Shown here: positions 10,983 to 22,021 of the stretch, in pieces
Numbering within the stretch: position 1 is the stretch's first letter
Layout of the letters: each line of letters opens with the position of its first letter
Source of the DNA: Nitrincola lacisaponensis
Lineage (GTDB): Bacteria > Pseudomonadota > Gammaproteobacteria > Pseudomonadales > Balneatricaceae
Assembly: GCF_000691225.1 (NCBI RefSeq)
Contig: NZ_JMSZ01000001.1
Location: 62,001-126,000, forward strand
Direction of reading: 5' to 3'
Length of the DNA: 64,000 nt
The notes under the pieces: generated by a model
Seen by the model: only the letters and a program-made list of their open reading frames with translations
What the model was told of the DNA's origin: nothing
The model's database searches: none
Position numbers and translations under genes: made by a program

Positions 10983-11501
10983 ATGTCCAAGCTCAATATT
11001 CTTGAATTTCCCGATCCACGTTTACGCACAATTGCTGCCCCAGTCGAGCAGGTTGATGATGAAATCCGCCAGCTTGTCGATGATATGTTCGAAACCATGT
11101 ATGCCGCCAACGGTATAGGTTTGGCCGCCACTCAGGTGAATGTTCATCTGCAGGTTGTAGTTATCGACCTCTCGGAAGAGAGCAACGAGCCACTGGTTCT
11201 GATCAATCCCAGCTTCACGGTCATCGAAGAAGAAAAGGACGAAATGCAGGAAGGCTGCCTTTCTGTCCCCGGTTTCTATGAAACAGTTGAACGCCCACGT
11301 CGCATTCGGGTTGAATCACTGGATCGCGATGGCAAACAGCAAACCTTTGAAGCTGACGGGCTGCTGGCTGTCTGCATCCAGCATGAGCTGGATCACCTGA
11401 ACGGCAAACTGTTCGTGGACTACCTCTCCAGACTCAAGCGCGAGCGCATCCGTGGCAAACTGGAAAAGCAGCACAAGCTCGATCAACAACCGCAACGCTG
11501 A
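10983..11501 (+). CDS. def: Peptide deformylase
   Basis: A 172-residue metallo-deformylase that removes the N-formyl group from nascent proteins. All three motifs are present: GIGLAATQ near residue 46, EGCLSVPG with the metal-binding cysteine near residue 92, and HELDHLNG with both metal histidines near residue 134. It heads a strand run def-fmt-rsmB-trkA-trkH. A TATAAT element at 10914-10919 is a possible -10 box, without a convincing -35. Confidence 0.97.
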   Translation: MSKLNILEFPDPRLRTIAAPVEQVDDEIRQLVDDMFETMYAANGIGLAATQVNVHLQVVVIDLSEESNEPLVLINPSFTVIEEEKDEMQEGCLSVPGFYETVERPRRIRVESLDRDGKQQTFEADGLLAVCIQHELDHLNGKLFVDYLSRLKRERIRGKLEKQHKLDQQPQR

Positions 11502-11522
11502 TTCTGGCTCGGAGGCCCGCGC

Positions 11523-12488
11523 ATGAGTTCACCGCTACGCATCGTCTTTGCCGGCACCCCCGAGTTTGCAGCCAGCAGTCTGGCCGCACTGCTGCACTAC
11601 GACTGTCAGCTGGTAGGCGTCTACACCCAGCCAGATCGTCCGGCAGGTCGCGGTCAGAAGCTGACACCCAGCCCGGTCAAACAACTGGCGCTGGAGCACG
11701 GACTGGAAGTGTTTCAGCCACTGAACTTCAAGTCTGACGAAGCCTTACAGACGCTGACCGAGTTGCAGCCTGACCTGATGATTGTCGCGGCCTACGGCTT
11801 GCTGTTACCTCAGTCAGTGCTCGACCTGCCACGTCTCGGTTGCATTAACGTGCATGCATCACTGTTGCCGCGCTGGCGTGGTGCCGCACCGATCCACCGT
11901 GCGCTGCTGGCCGGCGATAGCGAAACCGGCATTACTATCATGCAAATGGCGCTCGGCCTGGACACGGGCGATATGCTGTACAAGAAATCGTTGGCCATTC
12001 ATACCGATGATACCGCCGGAAGCCTGCATGACCGACTGGCGACCCTCGGAGCAGAGGCCTTGCTGGAAAGCCTGCCATTACTGGAGCAGGGCAAGCTGAC
12101 GCCGGAAGTACAGGATGACAACCTGAGTTGTTATGCGGCAAAGCTGCTGAAAGAGGAAGGCCGCCTGGACTGGACTCGTCCAGCCGCAGATCTGGCACGA
12201 CAAATACGCGGTTTGAATCCCTGGCCGGTTGCTTTCTGTTACCTGAATGAACAACCCCTGCGCATCTGGACTGCCGAAGCAGTATCCGGGAGCACAGAGG
12301 CAACGCCCGGCACCCTCGTAGCGCTGCACCAGAAGCAGGCGCTCGACATTGCTACCGGAGACGGCATCCTGCGACTCACTCAGGTGCAGCTGCCAGGCAA
12401 GCGCGCACTGCCGGTCAGCGCGTTGCTCAATGGCCAACATCCTTTCACACCCGGTCTGAGGTTGGATTTGTGTCAGACGCCCGCCTGA
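11523..12488 (+). CDS. fmt: Methionyl-tRNA formyltransferase
   Basis: A 321-residue enzyme that formylates initiator Met-tRNA using 10-formyl-THF. The N-terminal formyltransferase fold has FAGTPEFAA near the start and the catalytic loop HASLLPRWRGAAPIHRAL near residues 111-128. The C-terminal tRNA-binding domain starts near residue 205. It follows def by 21 bases and its 3' end overlaps rsmB by 19 bases. It uses the same cofactor pool that folD and purU, about 26 kb away, adjust. Confidence 0.96.
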   Translation: MSSPLRIVFAGTPEFAASSLAALLHYDCQLVGVYTQPDRPAGRGQKLTPSPVKQLALEHGLEVFQPLNFKSDEALQTLTELQPDLMIVAAYGLLLPQSVLDLPRLGCINVHASLLPRWRGAAPIHRALLAGDSETGITIMQMALGLDTGDMLYKKSLAIHTDDTAGSLHDRLATLGAEALLESLPLLEQGKLTPEVQDDNLSCYAAKLLKEEGRLDWTRPAADLARQIRGLNPWPVAFCYLNEQPLRIWTAEAVSGSTEATPGTLVALHQKQALDIATGDGILRLTQVQLPGKRALPVSALLNGQHPFTPGLRLDLCQTPA

Positions 12489-13798
12489 TTGCTGTACAAC
12501 TCATCGCGTCCTTGCTGTCAAAGCAGGGCTCACTGAACGCCTTGTTACCGGGTGCTCTGCAGCAGGTCAGCCCACGTGATACCGCCTTACTGCAGCAACT
12601 GGTATATGGCTGTACCCGTGAATTCTTCCGCCTCGACGCGCTGGCACAGCAGCTGTTGAAAAAGCCCTTTGAATCACGCGATTACGATCTCTATGCCGTG
12701 CTGCTATTGGGACTTTATCAGCTGCGTGAACTGCGCATTCCGGCACATGCGGTAATTCATGAATCCGTCGAACTGCCGAAGCGCCTGAACAAGCCTTGGG
12801 CACAAGGACTGATCAATGCGGTACTGCGACGCTACCAGCGCGAATCCGTAGAACTCGACCAAACCCTGTCTCAGGCAGATGATACTTATCACTGGAATCA
12901 CCCTGAATGGATGCGTACCAAGCTGCAGCATAACTGGCCTGATCACTGGCAACACCTGCTACTGCAGAACGATATACGTGCTCCCATGACTTTGCGGGTC
13001 AATAAGCGCTTACTTACACGTGATGACTTTATGGAGCTGCTACTGGAAGCCGGCATTGAGGCTCAGCCGGGTCAGATGTCTGAGCAGGCTGTGATTCTGG
13101 AGCAGCCACTGGACGTACGCGATATTCCCGGTTTCAGCGAAGGTTTGTGCAGCGTTCAGGATGAAGCCGCACAACTCAGCGGTTCACTACTGGCCGCTCA
13201 GCCCGGTGAACGCATTCTGGATGCCTGCGCAGCGCCAGGTGGAAAACTCTGCCATCTGTTGGAAAACCTCGCAGATCAGGCCGATATTCAGGCTCTGGAG
13301 CTGAACCCGGTACGCATGCCGCGCATTCAGGAAAACCTTCAGCGCCTCAAGCTGGACCCTTATTGCACCCTGCTGCAGGGCGATGCATCTCAACAGGACT
13401 GGTGGGACGGGATCGCCTATGATCGCATCCTGGTTGATGCTCCCTGTAGTGGCAGCGGCGTGATTCGCCGTAACCCGGATATCAAGCTGTTGCGTGAGAA
13501 TGAAGATCTGCTCAAACTGGCCAGCCTGCAACTGGCCATACTGGACAACCTCTGGCAGCTGCTGAAACCGGGCGGCACGTTGCTCTATGCCACCTGTTCG
13601 GTGTTCCCGCAAGAAAACGAGCGCATCATCGAACGCTTTTGCAAGCAACACCCGGATGCTGAGCATCAGGCTCTGGCACTTGACTGGGGCCTTGAACGCC
13701 CCTATGGCCAACAATTTTTTCCACAATTACACAGTCATGATGGCTTTTTCTATGCCAAACTGTGGAAGTCGGACGCGAGTGGATCAAGCGAAGCATGA
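12470..13798 (+). CDS. rsmB: 16S rRNA m5C967 methyltransferase
   Basis: A 442-residue SAM-dependent enzyme (RsmB/Sun) that methylates C967 of 16S rRNA. The N-terminal NusB-like domain (to about residue 140) is followed by the Rossmann methyltransferase with [15 protein letters not shown] near residue 252. The two catalytic cysteines lie in DAPCSGSGV and [11 protein letters not shown]. The start is GTG 12470, preceded by GAGG eight bases away, inside the fmt coding sequence. The stop overlaps the trkA start (ATGA). Confidence 0.95.
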   Translation: MSDARLIAVQLIASLLSKQGSLNALLPGALQQVSPRDTALLQQLVYGCTREFFRLDALAQQLLKKPFESRDYDLYAVLLLGLYQLRELRIPAHAVIHESVELPKRLNKPWAQGLINAVLRRYQRESVELDQTLSQADDTYHWNHPEWMRTKLQHNWPDHWQHLLLQNDIRAPMTLRVNKRLLTRDDFMELLLEAGIEAQPGQMSEQAVILEQPLDVRDIPGFSEGLCSVQDEAAQLSGSLLAAQPGERILDACAAPGGKLCHLLENLADQADIQALELNPVRMPRIQENLQRLKLDPYCTLLQGDASQQDWWDGIAYDRILVDAPCSGSGVIRRNPDIKLLRENEDLLKLASLQLAILDNLWQLLKPGGTLLYATCSVFPQENERIIERFCKQHPDAEHQALALDWGLERPYGQQFFPQLHSHDGFFYAKLWKSDASGSSEA

Positions 13799-15171
13799 AC
13801 ATCATTATTCTCGGAGCAGGGCAGGTAGGTGGCACACTGGCAGAAAATCTTGCCAGTGAAGCCAATGATATTACGATCATCGATACCGATGCCGCACGCT
13901 TGAGAGAATTGGCGGATCGTCTGGATATACGCACCCTGGATGGACCGGCATCCAACCCCTCCATGCTGGCACAGGCTGGTGCGCGGGATGCCGACATGCT
14001 GATCGCCGTGACCAATTCCGATGAGGTCAACATGATCGCTTGTCAGGTGGCACACACTATCTTCAACATCCCGACCAAAATCGCCCGTATCCGTGAACAC
14101 GACTACCTGTACAACGACCGCTCACTGTTTGGCTCCAAAGCCATGCCGGTGGACGTTCTGATCAGCCCGGAAGAAGCGGTTACCCTGCACATCAAAAAAA
14201 TGATCCAGCACCCGGGCGCACTTCAGGTACTCGACTTCGCCGATGGCAAAGCGCAGCTGGTTGCGGTGCGCGCCTACTATGGCGGTCCTCTCGTAGGGCG
14301 GGAAATATCTTACCTGCGCGCACACATGCCCAACGTAGACACCCGTGTTGCAGCGATTTTCCGTCAGGACCGCCCGATCATCCCGCAAGGCAATACCATC
14401 ATCGAAGCAGATGATGAGGTGTTCTTTATTGCGGCGCAACGTGACATCCGCTCGGTCATGAGCGAGCTCAGACGCCTGGACAAGCCCTATCGTCGTATTT
14501 TGATCGCCGGTGGCGGCAACATTGGTGCCCGACTGGCCGAGAGCCTGGAAGACAGCTTTCAGGTCAAGATCATTGAGCGCTCACTGCCACGCTGCCAATC
14601 CCTGGCACGGCGTCTCAACAACACCATCGTGCTGCATGGCAGTGCTTCCGATCGCGATCTGTTGATTGAGGAAAACATCGAGGATACGGATGTTTTCTGT
14701 GCCCTGACCAACGACGACGAAGCCAACATCATGGCATCCATGCTGGCCAAACGTCAGGGCGCGCGTACGGTGATGACACTGATCAACAACCCCGCCTATG
14801 TAGATCTGGTACAGGGAGGGGTGATTGATATTGCCATTTCACCACAACAGACCACGATTGGCTCACTGCTCACCCACATACGCCGGGGCGATGTGGTCGC
14901 AGTACACTCCCTGCGCAGGGGTGCTGCTGAAGCCATGGAAGCCATCGCCCATGGTGATCGCAACTCCTCCAAAGTCGTTGGACGGGCGATTGAGGATATC
15001 AACCTGCCCGCCGGTACGACGATCGGTGCCATTATTCGTAATGATAAGGTACTGATCGCCCATGATGACATCGTGGTAGAGAACAACGACCACGTTATCC
15101 TGTTCCTGATCGACAAGCGCAAAATACCCGATGTGGAACGGCTGTTCCAGGTCGGCTTAACCTTCTTCTGA
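13795..15171 (+). CDS. trkA: Trk potassium uptake NAD-binding subunit
   Basis: A 458-residue peripheral regulatory subunit of the Trk K+ transporter, the same length as E. coli TrkA. It has the family's duplicated RCK layout: two Rossmann loops ([14 protein letters not shown] at the start and [15 protein letters not shown] near residue 236), each followed by a TrkA-C domain. ATG 13795 overlaps the rsmB stop; a longer upstream frame is unlikely. trkH follows after 9 bases, so both subunits of the transporter are made from one transcript. Confidence 0.97.
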   Translation: MNIIILGAGQVGGTLAENLASEANDITIIDTDAARLRELADRLDIRTLDGPASNPSMLAQAGARDADMLIAVTNSDEVNMIACQVAHTIFNIPTKIARIREHDYLYNDRSLFGSKAMPVDVLISPEEAVTLHIKKMIQHPGALQVLDFADGKAQLVAVRAYYGGPLVGREISYLRAHMPNVDTRVAAIFRQDRPIIPQGNTIIEADDEVFFIAAQRDIRSVMSELRRLDKPYRRILIAGGGNIGARLAESLEDSFQVKIIERSLPRCQSLARRLNNTIVLHGSASDRDLLIEENIEDTDVFCALTNDDEANIMASMLAKRQGARTVMTLINNPAYVDLVQGGVIDIAISPQQTTIGSLLTHIRRGDVVAVHSLRRGAAEAMEAIAHGDRNSSKVVGRAIEDINLPAGTTIGAIIRNDKVLIAHDDIVVENNDHVILFLIDKRKIPDVERLFQVGLTFF

Positions 15172-15180
15172 GGCAGAGCC

Positions 15181-16629
15181 ATGCATTATCAGCTGACACT
15201 GCGTGTTTTGGGTATCCTGCTGATGCTGTTCAGTCTGGCACAGCTGCCTCCCATCGCAGTGTCCTTTTACTATGCTGATGGTGCTCATACAGCCTTCATT
15301 TCTGCTTTTTTTATTTTGCTGCTGTGTGGTTTTCTGATCTGGGTTCCATTCTACCGGGTACGGGGTGAGCTGCGTATTCGTGATGGATTCCTGATTACAG
15401 TACTCTTCTGGTCGGTACTGGGTGTTTTCGGGGCGATTCCACTCTACCTATCCACCGAACCCGACATGAGCCTTGTGGACTCGGTTTTTGAATCCATCTC
15501 CGGATTATCCACTACCGGTGCCACCGTCATTACCGGCCTGGATGACCTGCCACGCTCCATTCTGTACTACCGCCAGCAACTCCAGTGGCTGGGTGGCATG
15601 GGGATCATCGTACTGGCTGTCGCCATCCTGCCGATGCTGGGTATCGGGGGCATGCAGCTGTATCGCGCTGAAATACCAGGACCGGTGAAAGATACCAAAC
15701 TGACACCGCGTATCACTGAAACCGCCAAAGCCCTGTGGATTATTTATGCATTACTGACCATCCTCTGCGGCCTTGCACTCTGGTATGCCGGTATGGCACC
15801 GTTTGATGCCATAGGTCATGCCTTCTCGACTGTCGCACTCGGTGGTTTTTCTACCCATGATGCCAGCATCGGTTATTACGACAATCCAGTGATTGAGCTG
15901 GTCATGATTCTATTCATGGTTGTCAGCGGGATGAACTTCGCTCTGCATTTTTTCGCCTGGCGTGCCCGCACCGTCAAACATTACTTCCAGGACTCAGAAG
16001 TAAAATTCTTTATCGGGGTGCTTGCGGTAACCTTCATCATCACACTGAGCGTATTACTGATTCATCAGGTCTATGAACCGCCTGAATCACTGCGTCAGGC
16101 GGCCTTCATGACCGTCGCAATTGCCACAACGGCAGGCTATAGCACAGGTGATTTTGCGCATTGGCCAGTGATGCTTCCCTTTATGCTGTTTGTAACAGCC
16201 TTTATCGGCGGTTGCGTAGGCTCAACGGGGGGAGGGATGAAGGTCATTCGCATTCTGTTGATCCTGAAACAGGGGCATCGTGAGCTGAAGCGTCTCGTAC
16301 ACCCCAATGCCATTTTCCCGGTCAAGGTCGGTGGCCGAACCATCCCGGACAGAGTTCTGCAAGCAGTCTGGGGGTTCTTCTCTGTCTACCTGCTGGTCTT
16401 CGTGATTCTGATGATTGCCCTGATGGGAACCGGCCTGGATCAGGTCACCGCCTGGTCTGCCATTGGTGCCACCATCACCAATCTTGGCCCAGGCCTCGGA
16501 GATGTTGCAGCCAATTACAGCAGCATCAACTCAACAGCCAAATGGCTACTCTGCTTTGCCATGCTGCTCGGCCGCCTGGAAGTGTTCACCCTGCTGGTAC
16601 TCTTTACCCCGGTGTTCTGGCGTCGTTGA
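15181..16629 (+). CDS. trkH: Trk potassium transporter membrane subunit
   Basis: A 482-residue polytopic K+ channel-like transporter of the TrkH/KtrB family. Four selectivity-filter loops can be seen, for example SGLSTTGATV near residue 107, ALGGFSTHD near residue 220, TTAGYSTGD near residue 318 and ITNLGPGLGD near residue 432. GGCVGSTGGGMKV near residue 341 is also characteristic. It works with TrkA from the preceding gene. The lipid A acyltransferase-like gene converges directly after its stop. Confidence 0.96.
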   Translation: MHYQLTLRVLGILLMLFSLAQLPPIAVSFYYADGAHTAFISAFFILLLCGFLIWVPFYRVRGELRIRDGFLITVLFWSVLGVFGAIPLYLSTEPDMSLVDSVFESISGLSTTGATVITGLDDLPRSILYYRQQLQWLGGMGIIVLAVAILPMLGIGGMQLYRAEIPGPVKDTKLTPRITETAKALWIIYALLTILCGLALWYAGMAPFDAIGHAFSTVALGGFSTHDASIGYYDNPVIELVMILFMVVSGMNFALHFFAWRARTVKHYFQDSEVKFFIGVLAVTFIITLSVLLIHQVYEPPESLRQAAFMTVAIATTAGYSTGDFAHWPVMLPFMLFVTAFIGGCVGSTGGGMKVIRILLILKQGHRELKRLVHPNAIFPVKVGGRTIPDRVLQAVWGFFSVYLLVFVILMIALMGTGLDQVTAWSAIGATITNLGPGLGDVAANYSSINSTAKWLLCFAMLLGRLEVFTLLVLFTPVFWRR

Positions 16630-17523
16630 TCAGTAGATGCTTTTCTCGCCCTCTGGGCGGCTGTTAAAGCGCTTATATTCCCACTGGTACTGCGCAGGCA
16701 GCTCACGGACACAACGTTCGACAGAGCGGTTCATGGCTGTACTGGCCAGCTGCAGATCACGAGACGTGATCTCTGCATCCGCTTCACTGAAGAAAATCTC
16801 AAATCCGGCGGCATCCGGCAAGCGGCGAGCATAGCCACAAATCACTCTGGCACCCGTTTGTGCAGCCAGTTGTGGCAGGAGTTTCATCGTCAGGGCAGGG
16901 ATGCCAAAGAAGTCTGCGTAAATACCGCTATCTGCTTCCGGCTCCTGATCAGGCAAGATGCCAACCATTTCACTGCGCTTTAGCGCCTTCATCACCTTGC
17001 GCACACCCTGTACATTAGCCGGAGCCATATCGGTACCCAACCGGGCCCGCATACGCCGAATCAGGTTATCCAGCTGCTTCTGACGTGGGGGTTTATACAT
17101 TGCAGTGAAAGGATAGCGGTTCGACAAATAGAGGTTCAACACCTCCCAGTTACCCAGATGCGGCGCAATCAGAATCACCCCTTTACCGGCAGCAATGCCC
17201 TCTGTAATCAGCGACTCGTGATGCACCGCACGAATGGTGTTCAGTGACCAACGCACCGGCCAGAGCCAGGACATACCCATCTCCGCAATGGACTGCCCGG
17301 TTTGCTCCAGACTTTCAGCCACCAACTGCTCACGCTCAGCTTGGCTTAACTCCGGCAGGCAAGCTTGCAAATTCGCCCGGGTATAGCGACACATACGGTT
17401 TGCATCCCCCTGACGGTACATCCGTCGACCGATACGCTTTCCCAGCGCCTGAGCCCAACGCAATGGCAGCAATGCCATCAAACCCAAGGCCAGCAGGGCC
17501 AATACACCTTTTATGCTTTTCAC
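16630..17523 (-). CDS. Lipid A lauroyl/myristoyl acyltransferase family protein (LpxL/HtrB-like)
   Basis: A 297-residue inner-membrane acyltransferase with one N-terminal membrane segment (residues about 5-22). The HxxxxE catalytic motif is H122 to E127 in APHLGNWEV, and GILPDQEP near residue 188 is a typical second motif. The family adds a secondary acyl chain to Kdo2-lipid A or related lipids; which chain and position cannot be read. It ends directly against the trkH stop in a convergent arrangement with no spacer. Confidence 0.9.
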   Translation of the reverse strand: MKSIKGVLALLALGLMALLPLRWAQALGKRIGRRMYRQGDANRMCRYTRANLQACLPELSQAEREQLVAESLEQTGQSIAEMGMSWLWPVRWSLNTIRAVHHESLITEGIAAGKGVILIAPHLGNWEVLNLYLSNRYPFTAMYKPPRQKQLDNLIRRMRARLGTDMAPANVQGVRKVMKALKRSEMVGILPDQEPEADSGIYADFFGIPALTMKLLPQLAAQTGARVICGYARRLPDAAGFEIFFSEADAEITSRDLQLASTAMNRSVERCVRELPAQYQWEYKRFNSRPEGEKSIY

Positions 17524-17661
17524 TGTCGCTCCAACCTGTTCTGATTCATTGCATTATACCCCATCGAAACACAAGATTATCCGTCAGATAGACGCCCTGA
17601 AGGACCTGTTCATGTATAATTATGGGTTTGTTTTGATCATTCAACTGTTAAGGTGATTCAC

Positions 17662-18618
17662 GTGACTGACAAGGCTACTACAGACGTTAGCACATTTCAG
17701 GGCCTGATCCTCGCCCTGCAGCAATACTGGGGAGATCTGGGCTGCGTCATTGTCCAACCGCTCGATCTGGAAGTCGGTGCCGGCACCTTTCATCCGGCTA
17801 CGTTCCTGCGCTCCATCGGCCCCGAGTCCTGGCGCTCTGCCTATGTGCAGCCCAGCCGCAGACCGACAGATGGACGCTATGGCGAGAACCCTAACCGCCT
17901 GCAGCATTACTACCAGTTCCAGGTCGTTCTCAAACCCTCTCCTGACAACCTTCAGGAGCTATTTCTGGGTTCATTAAAGCACATAGGGATCGACCCGCTG
18001 GTGCACGATATACGCTTTGTCGAAGACAACTGGGAATCACCCACACTGGGTGCCTGGGGTCTGGGCTGGGAAATCTGGCTAAACGGCATGGAAGTGACGC
18101 AGTTCACCTATTTCCAACAGGCAGGCGGACTTGAATGCTACCCGGTCACAGGCGAGCTGACCTACGGTCTTGAACGTATTGCCATGTATCTGCAAGAGGT
18201 GGATAGCGTCTACGACCTGATCTGGGCCAAACAACCTGATGGCAGTGTTGTGACCTATGGCGACGTGTTCCATCAGAATGAAGTGGAGATGTCGACCTAC
18301 AATTTTGAGCACGCTGATGTCCCGACCCTGTTCAGCAACTTCGATCACTACGAGCGGGAATGCCACAAACTGCTTGAGGCTGAACTGCCCTTGCCAGCTT
18401 ATGAAATGGTGCTGAAAGCCTCTCACACCTTTAACCTGCTGGACTCGCGTCATGCCATATCGGTAACCGAGCGGCAGCGCTACATTCTCAGAGTCAGAAC
18501 CCTGGCACGCCTGGTCGCCCACGCCTATTTCGATAAACGCAAGGCGCTGGGTTTCCCGCTGGCACCAGAAGGAATACGCCAGGAAGTATTAGCGGCCTGC
18601 GAGGAGAAAAACGCATGA
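17662..18618 (+). CDS. glyQ: Glycyl-tRNA synthetase alpha subunit
   Basis: A 318-residue alpha subunit of the tetrameric bacterial glycyl-tRNA synthetase, carrying the class II catalytic core. Family sequence such as [22 protein letters not shown] opens the protein in shortened form, and [20 protein letters not shown] lies near residue 72. GTG 17662 is chosen because AAGGTG sits six bases upstream; the GTG at 17653 overlaps that site. A TATAAT at 17615-17620 is a plausible -10 box. It overlaps glyS by 4 bases. Confidence 0.97.
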   Translation: MTDKATTDVSTFQGLILALQQYWGDLGCVIVQPLDLEVGAGTFHPATFLRSIGPESWRSAYVQPSRRPTDGRYGENPNRLQHYYQFQVVLKPSPDNLQELFLGSLKHIGIDPLVHDIRFVEDNWESPTLGAWGLGWEIWLNGMEVTQFTYFQQAGGLECYPVTGELTYGLERIAMYLQEVDSVYDLIWAKQPDGSVVTYGDVFHQNEVEMSTYNFEHADVPTLFSNFDHYERECHKLLEAELPLPAYEMVLKASHTFNLLDSRHAISVTERQRYILRVRTLARLVAHAYFDKRKALGFPLAPEGIRQEVLAACEEKNA

Positions 18619-20663
18619 GTACACAGGATTTTCTGGTCGAACTTGGCACTGAAGAACTGCCACCGACATCATTGAACACTCTCGCCAGCGCCTTCCAGGC
18701 TGGTATCGAGCAGGGATTGCAACAGGCGGGCCTCAACTACCAATCAGCACGCTTCCATGCTTCTCCGCGACGCCTGGCTGTCTATGTTGAACAACTGCAG
18801 CTTTCACAGCCAGACCGTGAATTTGAAAAGCGCGGCCCCGCAACCCAGGCACCCGCACAAGCCGTTGAAGGCTTTGCCCGCTCATGCGGTGTCAGTGTGG
18901 ACGCTCTACAGACCACTGAAGTCGGGAAAGGGCAGTACTATGTCTATCGTGGCATTGAGACCGGCAAGCCTGCCAGTGAACTGCTGCCAGATATCGTAAA
19001 TGAATCACTTAACCAGCTGCCAATTCCCAAGCGCATGCGCTGGGGCAGTCGCCGCACCGAATTTGTTCGTCCGGTTCACTGGCTGATGATGCTACTGGGT
19101 GAAACTGTTATTCCATGCACACTGCTTGGTCTTACTGCTGGCCGCAAAACGCGCGGGCACCGTTTCCATTACCCCCACGACATTGAGATTCTGTCGCCAC
19201 AGGATTATGTCACCAAGCTGGAAAATCCAGGTCACGTACTGGTTGATGTCAGCAAGCGTCGTGAAACCATCCGCCAGCAGGTGATGGCAGAAGCACAGAA
19301 ACTCAACGCCCAAGTCGTGATTGATGAAGACCTGCTGGATGAGGTGACTGCGCTGAATGAATGGCCTGTCACCCTGACTGGGCGCTTTGAAGAGCGCTTC
19401 CTGGCCGTTCCCTCTGAAGCCCTGATCTCATCGATGAAGGCCAATCAGAAATACTTCCACCTTGTCGATGGCCACGGCAAGCTGCTGCCACACTTCATTA
19501 CCGTCTCCAATATTGCTTCAACTGATCCGGCACAGATCATTTCAGGTAACGAGAAGGTGATCAGACCGCGCCTGGCCGATGCGGCGTTCTTTTTCGAACA
19601 GGACCGCCAGACCCCTCTGGCTGCACGCATTGAGAAACTCAAGAGCATCGTTTTCCAACACGACCTGGGCACTCTGCACCAGAAAACCGAGCGGGTACAG
19701 AAGCTGGCTGCCAGTATCGCCCGCCTGATCGATGGCAATCCTGACTATGCTGAACGTGCCGCAGAGCTGTCTAAATGCGATCTGATGACTAATATGGTCT
19801 TTGAGTTCACCGAGCTTCAGGGGCTTATGGGCTATCACTATGCATTGCATGATGGCGAGCCGGAAGAGGTTGCTCTGGCACTGAATGAGCAATATATGCC
19901 ACGCTTTGCAGGCGATCAGCTTCCTGTTACCAAAACAGGCATGGCATTGGCGCTGGCGGATCGCATCGACACCATCACCGGTTTGTTCGCCATCAACCAG
20001 CCACCAACAGGCTCTAAAGATCCCTTTGCGCTGCGCCGCCAATCACTCGGGGTGTTGCGCATCCTGATTGAGCATCAACTGGATCTGGATCTGGAGCAGC
20101 TAGTCTCTCTGGCAGCTTCAAACTATCCTGAGCTACCCGGCAGTACCGATGTCGTCAAACGGGTTATCGACTTCATACTGGAGCGTTTCCGCGCCTGGTA
20201 TGACGAGCAGGGCGTTAATGTTTCAGTCTATCTTGCTGTACATGCACTGCGTCCGACACGCCCGCTAGATTTCGACAAGCGTGTCAAAGCGGTCAGTCAA
20301 TTCAGCACACTGGCTGAAGCCAGCGATCTGGCCGCAGCCAACAAGCGTGTTGCCAACATCCTGGCCAAACAGAGCTACAACCAAAGCGCTGGTGTAGTTG
20401 ATAAAGCCCTGCTGTCTGAAGAGGCAGAACAAGAGCTGGCAACAGCGGTTGAACTGCTCAGCCACCAGGCCAAACCTCTCTTTGCCCAAGGCAAATACAC
20501 TGAAGCGATGATGCTACTGGCATCACTCAACCCACAGGTTAACCGCTTTTTTGATGAAGTCATGGTCATGGCAGATGATGAATCTGTGCGACATAATCGT
20601 CTCTCTCTGCTGGCACATCTACGCGAGCTCTTCCTGGGTACTGCAGACATTTCGCTTCTCTAA
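18615..20663 (+). CDS. glyS: Glycyl-tRNA synthetase beta subunit
   Basis: A 682-residue beta subunit required for tRNA-Gly recognition by the alpha2beta2 synthetase. It opens [13 protein letters not shown] and includes the HD-like segment and the C-terminal DALR-type anticodon-binding part ([10 protein letters not shown] near residue 577). It is translationally coupled to glyQ (ATGA overlap). A strong intrinsic terminator begins 30 bases after its stop, which ends the chromosomal backbone before the accessory island. Confidence 0.97.
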   Translation: MSTQDFLVELGTEELPPTSLNTLASAFQAGIEQGLQQAGLNYQSARFHASPRRLAVYVEQLQLSQPDREFEKRGPATQAPAQAVEGFARSCGVSVDALQTTEVGKGQYYVYRGIETGKPASELLPDIVNESLNQLPIPKRMRWGSRRTEFVRPVHWLMMLLGETVIPCTLLGLTAGRKTRGHRFHYPHDIEILSPQDYVTKLENPGHVLVDVSKRRETIRQQVMAEAQKLNAQVVIDEDLLDEVTALNEWPVTLTGRFEERFLAVPSEALISSMKANQKYFHLVDGHGKLLPHFITVSNIASTDPAQIISGNEKVIRPRLADAAFFFEQDRQTPLAARIEKLKSIVFQHDLGTLHQKTERVQKLAASIARLIDGNPDYAERAAELSKCDLMTNMVFEFTELQGLMGYHYALHDGEPEEVALALNEQYMPRFAGDQLPVTKTGMALALADRIDTITGLFAINQPPTGSKDPFALRRQSLGVLRILIEHQLDLDLEQLVSLAASNYPELPGSTDVVKRVIDFILERFRAWYDEQGVNVSVYLAVHALRPTRPLDFDKRVKAVSQFSTLAEASDLAAANKRVANILAKQSYNQSAGVVDKALLSEEAEQELATAVELLSHQAKPLFAQGKYTEAMMLLASLNPQVNRFFDEVMVMADDESVRHNRLSLLAHLRELFLGTADISLL

Positions 20664-20692
20664 GCACCAAGAAACGTATTAAGCCACGCTTT

Positions 20693-20720
20693 AACAAACC
20701 CCGCATTTGCGGGGTTTGTT
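20693..20720 (+). terminator. Intrinsic terminator of glyQS
   Basis: A perfect 12-base inverted repeat (AACAAACCCCGC and its complement) separated by the loop ATTT, 30 bases after the glyS stop. The right arm ends in GTTTGTT, giving a weak U tract. The A-rich left arm means it could also work on transcripts from the other direction. Confidence 0.85.
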
Positions 20721-20729
20721 ATGTCTGAA

Positions 20730-20745
20730 TGTTTCACGTGAAACA
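20730..20745. promoter_or_regulatory. parS centromere-like site (perfect match)
   Basis: TGTTTCACGTGAAACA is the canonical 16-base ParB-binding palindrome that marks origin-proximal chromosome segregation sites in most bacteria. It lies about 13 kb from dnaA, as expected for parS. No parA or parB gene is in the window, so they must lie elsewhere. ParB loading here would spread CTP-dependent clamps over glyS and the neighbouring island. Confidence 0.93.
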
Positions 20746-20772
20746 TCGATACTCAGCGGTACAAAGCTGTCG

Positions 20773-20819
20773 GAGGGGAGGGGTGCAAAGCCCTATCAAA
20801 ACCTCTAGCCCCTCCCTTC
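20773..20819. terminator. G/C-rich inverted repeat, possible second terminator
   Basis: The arms at 20773-20783 (GAGGGGAGGGG) and 20809-20819 (CCCCTCCCTTC) pair over 11 bases with one G-U pair, around a loop of about 25 bases. The right arm is followed by TTTTAACC, so it may back up the glyS terminator. The long loop makes it weaker than the first. It could instead be a remnant at the island edge. Confidence 0.4.
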
Positions 20820-20998
20820 TTTTAACCTTTAAACAGAGTAACACTGCCTAAAGATAGACAAGCACCTATACCGATCCTCTTAAAAAATACGAAGCATAAG
20901 TAACTTATAACCGAACCAGAAAAGAGGGTAGGTCGGCATATTTTAGAGCGTCCAAACTGCTTACCACCCGCACTGGAGCAGACTAACAGCCTCTGAAT

Positions 20999-21014
20999 GT
21001 TCCACGTGAAACAT
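20999..21014. promoter_or_regulatory. Second parS-like site (one mismatch)
   Basis: TGTTCCACGTGAAACA differs from consensus parS at one base. It sits inside a longer near-perfect palindrome at 20993-21018 whose arms are CTGAATGTT and AACATTCAG. The first site shares the same left flank (CTGAATG), which suggests duplication. The two sites are 269 bases apart. Confidence 0.8.
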
Positions 21015-21154
21015 TCAGATTCATCTAATGAAAGACGCCCTATTATTAATCTTGGAAACTTACATAGTCCATTAACTCAGATCAGTACACGATATACACA
21101 AAATACGTTAGCCTATATGAATCAAGCTTAACTAGTACATAGGAAATTAACGCA

Positions 21155-22021
21155 ATGGACATATCAGTCTCCGCAATGGTCAACAATATCTCTAGCCTAC
21201 CCATTCCGTTATTAAACATGATCATTATCCTAATAGCATTTCTAGGCTTACGATCCTTTTTCCACTACAGAACAGGGACATCATATGGTTTTGTAAGCAG
21301 GCTGTACGCATTGCTTGCGGGACGATCAGACTACCAAGACAAGACTCTTGGAGAGTTTTGGCAACAAAATAAAGAACTCGAGCGCTTTAATGCAGTTTTT
21401 AACTTCAAAGCAAAATCGTTAAGTGACGCGCAAAAACTCATCAAATGGTTCAACGAATATGATCTAGATCATAAAAAATTCGCCCGCCTAGGAAACTCCT
21501 TCGACACCGAGAAGCTGCAAATACAAAGAGCAACCATAGGCCAAGTTATTGGCTTCATATTGCTGGGAATTGCGCTGGCGATAATGTCACTAGCGCCATT
21601 AGATCTTGGAATAAAAAATGCTGCTCTAGTGAAATTTAAAGATGAAACCCAGTGGATTTGGCTAGCGCATGACACAGCTTCCAATTTTACCTACTACAAC
21701 ATATTCCGAGATGGGAATAATGACTGGGTTCTAGCCGCACAAAACTGTTCGAACGAAGCTTTCAGCATTAAGGTAGCCGCAACAGAAACTCAACTGAAGA
21801 CAGAAACAATAGCTAATATTTGCAAATCGTTCACAAGCGAAGCCGATGCGAAATATATCAACGAGCTCATAAAGGGCCAAAACATTTTTCTAGTACTTAC
21901 CGCTCTTTTGGTCCTTTTCGCACTTGCTTCGTTCACGGAACTCTTCCGAAGACTAACGGCTATTGAAACTGCTGAGTATTTAGCAGAAAGGAAACGAATC
22001 AAGGAAACAACAGGTGAATAA
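21155..22021 (+). CDS. Uncharacterised island membrane protein
   Basis: A 288-residue protein that I do not recognise with confidence. It has an N-terminal membrane segment (about residues 18-38), a basic cytosolic stretch, a second segment near residues 128-148, a roughly 90-residue loop with two cysteines (in AAQNCSN and ANICKS), a third segment near residues 245-265 and a charged C-terminal helix. That gives a topology with the loop probably periplasmic. ATG 21155 follows AGGAAATTAACGCA. A 347-base gap separates it from the methyltransferase operon, so it may be an independent cargo gene or a membrane partner. Confidence 0.75.
   Translation: MDISVSAMVNNISSLPIPLLNMIIILIAFLGLRSFFHYRTGTSYGFVSRLYALLAGRSDYQDKTLGEFWQQNKELERFNAVFNFKAKSLSDAQKLIKWFNEYDLDHKKFARLGNSFDTEKLQIQRATIGQVIGFILLGIALAIMSLAPLDLGIKNAALVKFKDETQWIWLAHDTASNFTYYNIFRDGNNDWVLAAQNCSNEAFSIKVAATETQLKTETIANICKSFTSEADAKYINELIKGQNIFLVLTALLVLFALASFTELFRRLTAIETAEYLAERKRIKETTGE

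Noticed and set aside
15473-15688. Small frame inside trkH
   Set aside because: Out-of-frame product of the trkH gene with no independent evidence.
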